This document shows positions 13,325 to 28,935 of a stretch of 64,000 bases of DNA, piece by piece; within the stretch, counting starts at the first letter, position 1; each line of letters opens with the position of its first letter. The stretch is from NCBI GenBank assembly GCA_028622995.1, contig JAJQJQ010000023.1:1860001-1924000 (forward strand), given 5' to 3'. The notes beneath the pieces are model-generated. The model searched no databases, was not told the origin of the DNA, and was given only the letters and a program-made list of their open reading frames with translations. The DNA is from Panagrolaimus kolymaensis. Lineage: Eukaryota > Nematoda > Chromadorea > Rhabditida > Panagrolaimidae. Made by a program: the position numbers and the translations under genes.

Positions 13325-13505
13325 TTTTTTGGATACGTTTTTTTATTTGCACAAGCTTTTATTGTTAAAAACGCTTTTAATTGACATCAATTATGATTTA
13401 AAATTGCCTACATAATTTTTAAGAATAAATTGTATTAAATATATATAAAACGCTTTTGAAAATCACAAAAGTTTTATTACAACTTTTAAAAGCTTTTAGC
13501 AAAAA

Positions 13506-14786
13506 ATGAAAGCATTGTCGCTTTTTATTTTGGCTTGTTTGTTTATTGAAGGAAAATCCGTTAATGGAGAGATATGTGGCATTGGTAGTGCAACAAATAA
13601 ATATCAACAATTATTTCATGAAAGTATGATGAGGGTAAGAATTTTATAAAATAAGCTTTCAATTGAGAGAAAATGGAAAAGATAAAAATTTATGAAGAGT
13701 TAGGCAAAAAATTAATAGGAAACTGGTAAAAACCTTATTCTCGCTGCTTTCTCAATAGCATAGCTTCTTTGCAGATTATTGGCGGCAATGAATTAGAGAC
13801 TGGTGATTTTCCTTGGGTTGTTAAAGTTGAAATCGTTTTTTCTAATTCAAAAAATGCGTCATGTACTGGTAGCGTAATTTCACCAAATTATATTTTGACA
13901 GCAAAACATTGCACAAATGCAAAGGATGGAGATGATTTTTCGGTAAAAGAAATTCAAATCCAATATGGTAGTGCTAAGGTTGCGGAACTAAAATCGCTTA
14001 CTTCGACACAATGGTTTCAATCATCTGGCGATAATATTTATGGTGAAGATATTGCTTTGGTTAAAGTAAAGTAAAAAATCCAAAATGAAAAATACAAAGC
14101 TGTATTTTAGTTAGATACTCCAATAGAATATGATGAAGGAGTTAGTGCAATTTGTTTAAGCCGAAGTATGAGAGCAACATCAGGTGAAAAAGCTATTGCG
14201 TCTGGTTATGGAAATATCTTTATGAGCCTTATATCTCCAATTGGTGCTGGTCAAGATGGTAAGACATTAAAAGATTTTAAAAAAATATTCTTTTTATGGT
14301 TATAGTATTCACCAATATGACATACAACCTTAAAGCAGACATATTAAATGCAGTAGCGATTGACATAATGGACATTGAAAAGTGTGCATGCGAAGATTGT
14401 GGCGGCTCTAGTATTTTGGGTGCGTTCAAAATATTCAGTTGTGTATAAAAATAATAACAAAAAATTTAAGAAAAATATGAATTTTGCGCAGGTGGTAAAC
14501 AACAAGGAACATTTATTGGTGATAGCGGTGGACCAGTAATGGTATTGGACAAAAGTATGATGCAATGGTTCCAAGTTGGTATAACAGCAAGAGGGCATCT
14601 TTCATCAACGGATGAAGAAAGCAAAATTATCGATTATGGTGAGTTACAAAGTTTAAGTATGCTACGAAAATAAACACAATTATTTAACCATGTCCAAACT
14701 TTTTTTTAGGAACATACACTATCGTAGCACAATTTTGCGATTGGATCGAGCAAACAACGAATAATGAAGTAACTTGCGCAACTTAA
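13506..14786 (+). CDS. Secreted S1-family serine protease (copy 2)
   Basis: Tandem paralog of the preceding protease, 181 bp downstream. It has a signal peptide starting MKALSLFILACLF, the same CGIGSA segment after the signal, a propeptide ending MMR and mature end IIGG. His lies in LTAKHC, Asp in GEDIALV and Ser in GDSGGP. The pocket sequence GTFIGDSGGP again lacks Asp189 and Cys191. The intron before IIGG is about 140 bp, longer than in copy 1. The Cys-rich insert here is CACEDC. It ends WIEQTTNNEVTCAT. All catalytic residues are intact. Likely a digestive or extracellular protease (inference from the signal peptide only). Confidence 0.88.
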
Positions 14787-15043
14787 AACAAATGTCTCTT
14801 ATTTTTTGCTATAAATAAAAACACATAATTTCATACATATTTATTATTACCAGCATTAAGGTCATGTGGAAATGAAACCAAAAGACAAAAATAATATTTA
14901 CACTTTACCACAAAACATAAAAAAGAGAAAAAAATCTAAGACATTTTATACACCTTCTTCAAACAAACAAAAAAAGTGCAATAATTAAATCAATTAACAT
15001 CAATCATCTAAAGCGAAATAATATTACTATTAAAAAATATCAG

Positions 15044-16112
15044 CTACATGTTGTTGGTATAAAGACCACCTTTACTGTTTTTGACCTGCAAAAAAAAGAA
15101 TGAATATAAAGTGGAATGAGAATTAAGACTTACATATTTGCCGAAAAGTTCGTCGACTTTAGCAGAAACTTGAGAAAACGGCTTTGTAGAATCAACAGTA
15201 CCATAACAATCTTTCTTTGAATAATATTTGCCGACTTGATTTTTACCATTAAGAATACCAGTGAACATCCATTTATTCGGTTCAGTAAATTCGACAACAG
15301 TATCAAGCGGAGTTTTGCGTTTAGCTAAGAAAGCGTCAAACTAAAAAAGAACATAAAATTAGGGTTGAATAAAAATTTTTTAAGAAGAAATCATTATTGG
15401 GAACAAAGGCTATAAAGCCATTCTAAAAATAGCAATACAAAAAGCTTTTGTTCAACTTCCTTAAGTCCCATATCAAAACATAAGGTAACAGAATTTAATG
15501 TTTTCGCAACACCCAAGTACCAAATAAACAAAAGGCCACATGAGCAAAGTCATTCAAAGACGAAAACAATTTATTGTTCCGTTTCCCATAATATTCATGT
15601 TTTTGTTAAAAAAGGAACAAACCTTTTCAGCTTCTTGAATGTTGCGGGGAAATCCATCAATAACGAAACCAAATTTGCAGGATTCAGTTTCAAGGTTCTT
15701 TTCAATAAGTTGAAGAACAACATCAGTGTCGACATGACCAGTATCTCCTCCACTAAAATATTGTTGAATTTTCTGTCCCAATGGTGTACCAGCTTTGACT
15801 TCATCTTTCAATAAGTTCTTTGTATTGAGATAGCAGACACAATATTTATGAGCCATTTTAGCACCCTTAAAAGAACAAAAGATTAAAAGTGGTTAATAAA
15901 TTATCATAGCCTAAGAATTTATAAAAGAAAGGTTGAAAACAAATCAATAAAAGACAAACCTGTTCAGCTTTACCACTACGTTCTGGTCCAATAAGAGCAG
16001 CTTTAATGCCCCTACGAAGAACAGCTCCACCTTCACCAGCGTTGATGGAAGCTTGACGTAATTGAATTTCAGGATCCAATTGTTGATTTAAATTTGGATT
16101 ATTTTCAGCCAT
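15044..16112 (-). CDS. Adenylate-kinase-2-like protein lacking the LID domain
   Basis: Homolog of adenylate kinase (AK2 type), 214 residues in four exons read on the minus strand: 16112-15960, 15865-15623, 15340-15134, 15085-15044. Recognisable AK segments are GIKAALIGPERSGKAEQ (the P-loop position), HKYCVCYLNTKNLLKDEVKAGT (AMP site start), LIEKNLETESCKFGFVIDGFPR (the strongly conserved AK2 block) and LDTVVEF. The P-loop is degenerate: GPPGAGKGT has become GPERSGKAE, losing the second Gly and the Thr. The AMP-site Arg after the L-L pair is Lys. The whole LID region and its arginines are missing: the chain runs from the CORE strand straight into the C-terminal helix. Known AK chemistry needs those arginines, so it is probably catalytically dead or weak. 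A pseudoenzyme role is inferred. Confidence 0.85.
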
Positions 16113-16854
16113 TTTTGCTACGATGAAAACTAAAAAGTTGAAAAGTTTAAAAGTGAAAATTACAACAATAATAAAATCGATAAACGCAATAAATGTGAAT
16201 GAAAAAAAAGAGTAAATGCAAAACGCGAAGTGTGTCAAATGGGGAAAGAAAAATGCTTTCAATATCTTTGCTGTGTGGTGCAAAAATACTAACAAATAAA
16301 CAGCAAAAAAAAAAGAAACTCGACTGAGAAAAAATACGGACAAGGACACGTAAACAACCAACCGCATGCACACATATATACTCTAAACTACGGCGAACTA
16401 AGACGGGATGGGATAGAAGAGGCTGCTGTTGTTGATGTTTATTTCGGTGGAAATAATTATTAGGAAAGCAATGGAAAAAAGACAACATCTCGGGTTGCTG
16501 GAAAAAAACACTCATCTTCATCAACTAAAAATTTTAAACTTTTTCAATAACATCCTAAATTTTCGTGTTAGAAATAATTTTCATTCAAATTTGCATCGCC
16601 TCTTTTCTTTGGAAGCATGTATGTATGTAATGTATGGATATCGCCAAAAAGTAACAACAAAATTTATTTGTTTAAAATTTATTTATTCAATTTTTGTTTC
16701 AATAATTATCTATCAAAAAAATGATAGAAAAAAAAGGCAACGTAGTACTCATGTTTGCTGAAGGACAAATAATAAAAAAAAAAGCAACAAAAAGTAATTA
16801 TTAATATATAAGAAGGAAAGTGAATCAAATATAATATGGCTTTGATGATGATGA
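16113..16854. other. Intergenic, convergent-free spacer
   Basis: 742 bp between the 5' end of the adenylate-kinase-like gene and the 3' end of the kinase gene. The long minus-strand open frames at 16147-16524 are low-complexity and not supported by splice sites. No gene seen. Confidence 0.5.
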
Positions 16855-21558
<4,704 letters not shown>

Positions 21559-22280
21559 AAAGCAACAAAAATACGTTAATGGAAAAGAAGAAGCATAAAA
21601 AAAGTTGGTGACTAACAGAATTCAACAAAAAATATTCAATAATAACCCATGCATAATCAATAAAGATGAGGAATGTGGAATTTATGGGTCTTGCAAGACG
21701 ACTGATAAGGTAAAGAAAGGTGGGGTGAGTAATAAAAAAGGAAGAAGAAGAAAGAAGAGTATTATATATAAATATTTTTCCCATATGTTTTTGTAGTAAC
21801 AAAGAAAAGAAAAAAAACTTACAGAACAATTTATTCCAAACATGATGGTATCAGTAATAATATGACGATGACAGCTTGTTAGTATTTTTTGTCTACGATT
21901 TAGATCACAAATGATTTTGCATTTGGAAAAGGAAGATTTGTTGAAACCGCAGCAGCTAATGTAAAGTAAGTGAAATGCAAATTTTCATACAAAGGTTTAT
22001 TTTATGTAAAAATCAAAACCATTAATTTTATTTTTTTGGTAAAAAAAGCTGCAAAAAATAAATTGAAAAATGGCGATTCTCCAACAAATCAAAAAATATT
22101 TTAGAAGAAAAAGAATTTTATTTTCGCTTTGGGAACAGAAAATGCCTCGAGAATTGTATTCCTTTGACATTCATCCATTTTTTGCAGCCATTTTTTTAGA
22201 TTTCATCGCTCAATGCTCAACATTTGTTTCGTTTTTCATTATTCATTTTCAGCTCTAAACTTTTATTGATAAAAAAAAGT
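21559..22280. promoter_or_regulatory. Divergent intergenic region (kinase / unknown gene)
   Basis: About 720 bp separating the oppositely oriented starts at 21558 and 22281. It holds a possible non-coding or alternative first exon of the kinase (ATG near 21842, donor GTAAGT near 21820). It likely carries both promoters; no motif is certain. Confidence 0.45.
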
Positions 22281-23080
22281 ATGGCTCTGGATCTTATCGT
22301 TCATCGTAATAAATGTTATGTTCCTTCTATGTTTCATGCTGCTCAAGAAACATCCATGGTATGTCTCCCTTTTTTTTTACCTAATTTTTTTAAAAGATAA
22401 AAAGTTTGATGTGATTATTTTTTAGATTATTAATGCTCTTCGTTACAAAGAAAATGAAATCCAACATCAAAGATATTTGGCTATGAATAGAATGGCTGAT
22501 AAAAAGGTATCTGCTCGACTTTTTTTTTTGAGTGTGGAAGGATGAGTTCAACATGATAACTAGGATTTCAGATTTTGATTGTCCTTCTCGAATACTATCT
22601 ATAAAAAACCTTTTTTTAGCCAATTTACTGTAATGCATTGCCTCATTTACCACCTCATCCAAATCCTGTTTGTATTCCACTTATTCGCGTTTATCCATCT
22701 ATTGATCATCATGGTAAGCTTCTATCTATTCTCTTAATCACATTTAACTCATTTTTTTAGCGGACTCTGATAAAGAAGCACTAAATTCTCCACTTTCTCA
22801 TACCGACACATTATCTCCTAAATCTTCAAAGTCATTCAACGAACATCATGTGAGTTTTTGATTTATCTCTCCAAGCTATATCAACTTATTTTAGGTTCCT
22901 GTTGAATCAATCCTTCAAACAAAGAATTATAACAAGAAAACCAAACGTAAGATTTCCAAGCGCAAAGCCATCATCACCGCTGAAGCAGCAATCCATCTTC
23001 GTGAACTTGAATCAAAGCTCATCAATAATAACTCTTCATCTTCAAAGCCTCGTAATTCCAATGCCAATCGACGTCATTAA
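22281..23080 (+). CDS. Unrecognised basic protein, 175 residues
   Basis: Five exons (22281-22358, 22426-22506, 22620-22713, 22761-22849, 22895-23080) joined by good nematode splice sites, all in frame. The protein starts MALDLIVHRNKCYVPSMFHA, has a Pro-rich middle (PHLPPHPNPVCIPL), a Ser-rich acidic stretch, then a Lys/Arg-rich segment (NKKTKRKISKRKA) that looks like a nuclear localisation signal, and a Ser/Asn-rich tail ending RRH. No signal peptide, membrane segment or known domain seen. It is divergently oriented to the kinase. I do not recognise it; a nuclear or nucleic-acid-associated role is only suggested by its basic clusters. Confidence 0.75.
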
Positions 23081-23499
23081 ATCTTTTGTGCACATTTTGT
23101 TTTGTCTTTTTTCATATTGTTCTTTTTTTTAAACCTTTAAGCCTTCATATTGTATTTGATAATTTAATATAAATATCTAATAATTTATTTTTTATATCAT
23201 TTAAAACAAAATCATTGAAAATCTTTCTTTAATTAAAACTTGTATAAATTAGTGTAACGTTAAGTAAGTGAAATCTAAATGTACAATAGGAAAAGAAGAT
23301 TAAGAAAAAAAGCAGTCCTGAGAGACAAAACATATTACGTAAAAGCATGAAAAATACTACGATAAATATGGACTCTTTTTTGATTTTTTGTTAAAATAAA
23401 ATTTATTATTACTATCAGTAAAGAAATAAGGGGTTTTTACGATAAAATTCTCAACATTTTTGCTTGCTACTTTGCTTTGATTCTCCGCTGTTTTTTCTT

Positions 23500-24565
23500 T
23501 TAACAATTACATTGTTGACCACCGGGTTTTTGAGTTGTTGGTGCATCCAATCGTTGACCTTTAGGTTGATTTTGTTGTTGATCGGAATCAAGTGATTCAG
23601 CCATTTTATTACAAATTATTTCAACCAATTTTTCAAATACTGCTTTCACGTTTATATTTTCTTTAGCAGAAGTTTCAAAATATTCAAGGCCTGAAAAGTT
23701 ACAGAGTAATATACAAAGCTACAGCGAACATGATTCCAAGTTGTAAAAAAGTGTTTAGTTTATTTTTTAAAAGTGCCTTTTGGTTAAAATGACTATGATG
23801 AACTTTAAAAACTAACCAAGTTGATCAGCTAGTTGACGGCCTCGTTCATAACTCACAACGCGTTCATCATCCATGTCGCATTTATTTCCAACTAAAACAA
23901 CTTGAGCATTTTCCCATGAATATGTTTTAATTTGTGTGCACCAATCTTGTACGCTATTGAATGATTCCTCATTTGTGATATCATACATTAAAATAAATCC
24001 CATTGCTCCCCGATAATATGCAGTTGTAATTGTACGATATCGTTCTTGTCCGGCAGTATCCTTAAATTTAAAAATTTTAGTTTTCATTATATCGATATCA
24101 GAAGCTCGTGGCTATGAAATGCATTTTTGAACATTTTCAAAAAAAAGTGATTTCGTAAAAACACTTCTATGTATCGTTTTGAAAACAATTTTAATCGCAA
24201 TATTATCTCAAGAATCCACGATTTTTAACTTATGAAACTTTTTGTCTAGTTTTGCTTTTTGATTAATCAAGTCTTGCATTTAGAATAAACGAAACATAAA
24301 GAATTTTTTAATTTAATGTTCTGGTTTAACTTACCCAAATTTGCAATTTAACCCTTTTATCTCCACGAAATACAGTTTTAACTTTAAAATCAATTCCAAC
24401 TGTAGATACGAATGCAGAAGTGAATGAATCATCACAATATCGAAATAAAAAGCTTGTTTTTCCAACGGATGAATTACCAATAATTAATAATTTAAACATA
24501 AAATCGAAATTTTGATCAGTTGATTGACCTCCAGCACCTGCGGTTGCTGTAGGAGCGGCAGCCAT
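23500..24565 (-). CDS. rab-3: RAB-3 small GTPase
   Basis: Synaptic-vesicle Rab GTPase, 221 residues in three exons (24565-24335, 24060-23817, 23690-23500). It starts [14 protein letters not shown], with [11 protein letters not shown] as the P-loop, the switch-I Thr in [18 protein letters not shown] in switch [12 protein letters not shown] as the guanine-specificity loop and [14 protein letters not shown]. The C-terminus is CNC, the double-geranylgeranylation motif of Rab3. From memory of the family, the body is nearly identical to C. elegans RAB-3, including the [15 protein letters not shown] effector region; the visible changes are in the hypervariable tail. Works in regulated neurotransmitter release with GEF AEX-3 and effector RIM (established knowledge). 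Length normal, no damage. Confidence 0.97.
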
Positions 24566-24748
24566 GGTTTTTTGTTTTTTTGCAAAAAAAAAAAGTGAAA
24601 ATTAAGAAACAGCGATGGTTGAAAATTTCAAAGAAGAGGATTCTGAAAAACTTTAAAAAAGTCAACAAAAAATGAAAGGAAAAAAGAGGGAATATAAATT
24701 TTTTTTAAAATAAAAAGCGCAAAATTGGAAACGGAAAACAGGCTTTAA

Positions 24749-24939
24749 AGGGACATAGCTATTTCATGCCTTTTCAAAAATTTCGATACTGGGGCTGATA
24801 GGAACAGTTGGGGCGGCGCGTGTTTGAATTACCGTGCACTTTCTGTCTTACACGGTAATTCAAACACGCGCCTTACCAAGTGTAACTTTCAGTCCCCACT
24901 ATCGAAATTTCAAAAAAGGCATGAAATAGCTATGTCCCT
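24749..24939. mobile_element. Palindromic TTAA element (MITE), 191 bp
   Basis: Two arms starting AGGGACATAGCTATTTCATG form an imperfect ~88 bp inverted repeat around a short spacer. The innermost ~22 bp (GGCGCGTGTTTGAATTACCG...) is a perfect match. It is flanked on both sides by TTAA (24745-24748 and 24940-24943), as expected for piggyBac-type or palindromic TTAA elements of nematodes. No ORF inside. It sits just upstream of the rab-3 start. Confidence 0.88.
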
Positions 24940-27888
24940 TTAACAATAAAAAAAACTTTTCTTTTCCTTTGACAAGCTAATAAGGGGAGGCTTTAGATAG
25001 GAAAGTATTGATGGAAAATATTTATGTGGAAACAAACTATGATGTGTTGTTATGGATGGATGTTATTGGGCAGACATAAATAATGTTAAAGCATATAAAA
25101 AATTTAGTTTAAGGAAAATTTATTTTGCAAATTTCAGCTATTTTAAAAAGCGTAAACATAGTTTGCATTTTTATGAAGAAAAAAATTAATAAATTTATTC
25201 TAAAAAAGATTGCGCAAGACTATGAGTAATTTTTTTTAGTTAGATTTTGACGGAAAATATTTATTTAACAAAAATCAATAACAATAATAATTAAAGCAAC
25301 AAAAAAATACGACGTTTTAAAAAATAAAACTGTGTTGTGGCATAAATATAAAGAAAAATAGTAAAATTAACAGAATGATTTTTTACTGAAAAAATTTATT
25401 ACTTTTCCACCATTTTTTAAAGTATTAACAAAAAACATTTTGTAAATGAAGTTTTTCCCTAACCCAAAAACAAATAAATTTCAAAATCGTTTCCACCAAA
25501 TGACACCGAGATTGTTTTAAAGAAAGCCAGAAAAAAACCGTTAAAAAATTTTTCCAATAAAAACGCTTTTCCTACATTTTAGTAATATTGAAAAAAATAT
25601 ATATGCGAGGAAGACAACAAACACAAAGAAGAAGAAGAAATGTTTCTCTCAACAAAAAAAAAGAGGGCAGAATAAAGAGAGTTCTTCCGGAAGAAGAGCA
25701 CCCTACTACGCCGACTCCACAAGCTAGCATGGAAGAAGCCGCCAGCAAGAAGACGAGCCCGTTTTGTTTCCCACGATGGCATCCATCCATTCATACATTC
25801 GATTTTTTTTAGAGGAATTCGATTTAAGGGCGGAGTTTAATATCGCTTTTTTTGCATACATGCTTGCTTCTCTCGGATGGGAAAAAAATGAGAAGAAAGC
25901 CAACACTCAATTTTTTTAGAAGGATTCTTCTGTCTGTTTTTGGAAAAAAGTGGGTAAGTAAAAACGCTTACATTTTATTTGACAGACAAGTTTTTTTATT
26001 TTTTATGCTTCGTCTTTGGCATTGAAGCAAATACTCACAGTGAAAACCCAATTTAAAAGAAACATCGGAATACAATGGAAAGAGTAAAAAAGGTAAAAAA
26101 AAAAAGCTCATAAAAAATGCAAATGATTTTAGAAAAAAAAATAACAACAAAAAATTTTGTGTAATGGCTGGTTATTTAAAAAAATGAAAGGAAATTCTTA
26201 GAAGCTTTTATTACTTTTTCTTTATAAGCAAATGAAATAAACTCGCTGATTTGGTTAATTTTAAATATGAAGTTAAAGAAAAAATTTTTAAATGTTGACA
26301 AAAAAGTAGGATACACAAAATAATTATGAAAGATAAAAAATTCTGAATAATAATGTTTCATAATTCAAATGTTCCAAGACTGAAACTTATTAAAATTTAT
26401 TTATTTTTAGAGACTTTCTTACGATCTTTTTGACCTTAAACTATTGCGATCAAAAAAAACAGAAAACAAACACTTTTTTATTTTATTTTCGGACTACTTT
26501 TTCTTCTTCCTTTTATAAAAGCTTACAAAAGCAGGAATATTTCTTTTTTCTTTATGCAAAAAAAGAAGTTGATGCCCATGGAACATTTCTTTTCCACTAG
26601 CAGAGGCACTGTCTCCGAAGACATCTACGAGGCTGACTTAGCAAAAACAGAAGAAAGAATGCTTTGGGCATGGCAGCAGCAGCTTCACTTGACTTAACTC
26701 TGCTTTTTTTTCTTCAATGGTGCCCGTTAGTCCCATTCTCTAACTGAAATTGTAAAGAGATTGAGGGATTCAATAACCTCTTTTACGCCTTTGAAAAAAT
26801 GACAAGCGGTCGAGATGCATGAAAAAAATAAAAGAAAAGAAAGAAGCACACGAGTAAGTAAAGGCGCAAAAAAAGAATTTCTATTGAAAGCCTGCAATAG
26901 TAATAACCAAGAAAAAAAAGCATAAGCAGCCACCATCATGTTGTCTTGTCTCATTGTGAAGACGACTGAAGCTGCTGTTTCCATTTTCTGCATTCATTTT
27001 TTTTTTCTTGCCAAAAGAATGAAAGGGGAAAAAACTACAATTACTTTTAAAAAAAATTTCGATGACGTGAAACAAAAAACACAACAAAAAAGAAACTCAA
27101 TCTTTTTCATAGACTTTTTGGTTCAATATATGTACTAGCAGACGTGTCTCTAAACCACTGTAAAAACATTGTTTTTTGTTGTTGTTATAAATTACTCATA
27201 TGAAAAGATATAAAAATATTAAGAAAGAAATATGAATGTTACAAAAGATGTTATTTAATTCAAGAATAATTCTATATGTCAGTCGGTTAAGTATATTTTG
27301 TAATTCATTTAAATCCCTTTTAAAAAAGTTATAACAAATTTGATTAAAAAATACTTTTTTTCAAGTATTTTTTTGCATAATAATTTTATTTAATGATACG
27401 ACGGTAGAAATATCAGTTGATAGGCATGGTTGAATCCCATAAACAAAATCGACCTTGCTTTCTGCAATCACGAGCAACTTGTTAAATTTGCAACCAACCC
27501 CGAGCTAAAACAGCGAGGTCATAAGGATGATAAAAAGCTAATTTGTTTGTTGCACAAACGTTACAGAAATAGCATCTATAATAACAATCATAATGTGATG
27601 CAAAGGCGACATTTGCAATAGCTAATATTAATAATGCGTAATTTATTTTACAGTAAGTTTAATACATATTTTTTGTTGACGTTAAACATCTGGCAAATTG
27701 CGTAAATCATAATTTTTAAACAGGTGCATTTTAAATCTTCAAATAAATAAATATCCATTTAAAAAAGGCAGGCGACTGTTATTGAAAAAAAAATTTATTA
27801 CTTGTTATTTTAAACTTTCATCACATTTGGTTTTTATTAAATTTGAGCATTTTTTTTCTTGGTTGATTGACATAGTTTAACAAGAAGA
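24940..27888. other. Intergenic, gene-poor region upstream of rab-3
   Basis: 2.9 kb. It contains a locally GC-richer patch at about 25680-25790 and another at 26630-26700, open on both strands by chance or as untranslated exons. It also contains an orphan open stretch at 27430-27621. Otherwise AT-rich with long homopolymers. No gene can be supported. Confidence 0.5.
27430..27621 (+). other. Orphan open stretch, possible exon or relic
   Basis: A 63-codon open stretch with less biased composition than its surroundings, reading NKIDLAFCNHEQLVKFATNP and ending MQRRHLQ. It begins with a non-ATG codon and I find no convincing partner exon. It may be a gene fragment or chance; function not assigned. 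Confidence 0.25.
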
Positions 27889-28935
27889 ATGCCATCTTTA
27901 TTAGCTAAACATTTCACTCACGATGAAAGTATTTTCATTGCAATTTATCAATATTTTTTATATTTAAATTGCTTATTAATAAGTATTTTGTTCCCCTTTG
28001 TAATATATTTTTTCTTTATTGCTAAAATAAAATTAAATTATACATATAAATATATGCTTTTTGTTTGTGGAACCACAACTTTCACCAACTCGATATTGTA
28101 CTGTTTTTGGGCACCCATTTTAACACCGATATATTTTGGTGGACTTATTACTGGTTCATTACAAAGTTTGGGTCCAACAGTAAATTTAATCATATTTCAA
28201 ATGTCGCTGGTTATTTTAACAAATTCCCAACTTTGCACAATTTCATTGGTGATATTTCAATTTGCTCAACTTAAACCTGATTCATGGTTGAGCATTTTTG
28301 GACGAACACCAAAGCATCTTGCAATTTGGCATATCTCATATTTGATATTTTTAATCTTAATTTCTGCTATCATTGTTCCATTTTCTGTTAATGATCCTGA
28401 AGTATTTATCCTTTACACAAAAAATCATCCTATAACTGCAAGATTACTCGATTATGATTCCACTATTTTGATTACATTCCTTGCGGCTCTCAACCCTCCT
28501 TCATATGCTTTAGCAATCCTTGAAATTGGTTCATCCGTTTTTCTCTTCTGTTTTGGACTTTTTTACACCATTCTTTTATTACAAATTCTTATTTCATCTC
28601 AAAATCTTGTCAGCACTCAAGTATATCGAGGAGAAATTATGATGTTTCGAGCTTTTCTTTTTAAAAGTTTTATGATGCTCGTTTTCTACGTTATTCCATT
28701 ACTTGGTTACACCATATTTTTGTGGTTTCAATGTGAATCATTGGTTGGTGGAATGTTATTTAATATTATTATGGTTTCACATGGATGGTTATCGTATCTT
28801 GGAACAATGTTAGTTATTGGCCCATATCGAAGAATATCAAAAAGGATTACACTTAGAGTGTTGGATATAATTTTTAATCGAACACCTGTTGGACCAGTTT
28901 TCACTCGAGCAGTATCAACCATGCAGACTTTTTGA
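27889..28935 (+). CDS. Nematode 7TM chemoreceptor-like protein (Str/Srh/Sri superfamily)
   Basis: Intronless gene encoding 348 residues with about seven hydrophobic segments. The C-terminal part SHGWLSYLGTMLVIGPYRR matches the HG...PYR ending shared by the Str superfamily (Srh, Sri, Str). Other family-like blocks are NCLLISILFPFVIYF (TM1) and SQLCTISLVIFQFAQL (TM3 region). The start ATG follows a short AT-rich leader and precedes a soluble N-terminal tail. Being intronless is unusual next to its neighbours and could reflect retroposition, but there is no visible poly-A tract or target repeat to prove it. The exact subfamily is uncertain; chemosensory function is family knowledge only. Confidence 0.8.
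   Translation: MPSLLAKHFTHDESIFIAIYQYFLYLNCLLISILFPFVIYFFFIAKIKLNYTYKYMLFVCGTTTFTNSILYCFWAPILTPIYFGGLITGSLQSLGPTVNLIIFQMSLVILTNSQLCTISLVIFQFAQLKPDSWLSIFGRTPKHLAIWHISYLIFLILISAIIVPFSVNDPEVFILYTKNHPITARLLDYDSTILITFLAALNPPSYALAILEIGSSVFLFCFGLFYTILLLQILISSQNLVSTQVYRGEIMMFRAFLFKSFMMLVFYVIPLLGYTIFLWFQCESLVGGMLFNIIMVSHGWLSYLGTMLVIGPYRRISKRITLRVLDIIFNRTPVGPVFTRAVSTMQTF

Noticed and set aside
16147..16524. Phe/Ser/His-rich minus-strand frames upstream of the adenylate-kinase-like gene
   Set aside because: Low complexity, no partner exons, 5' region of the real gene.
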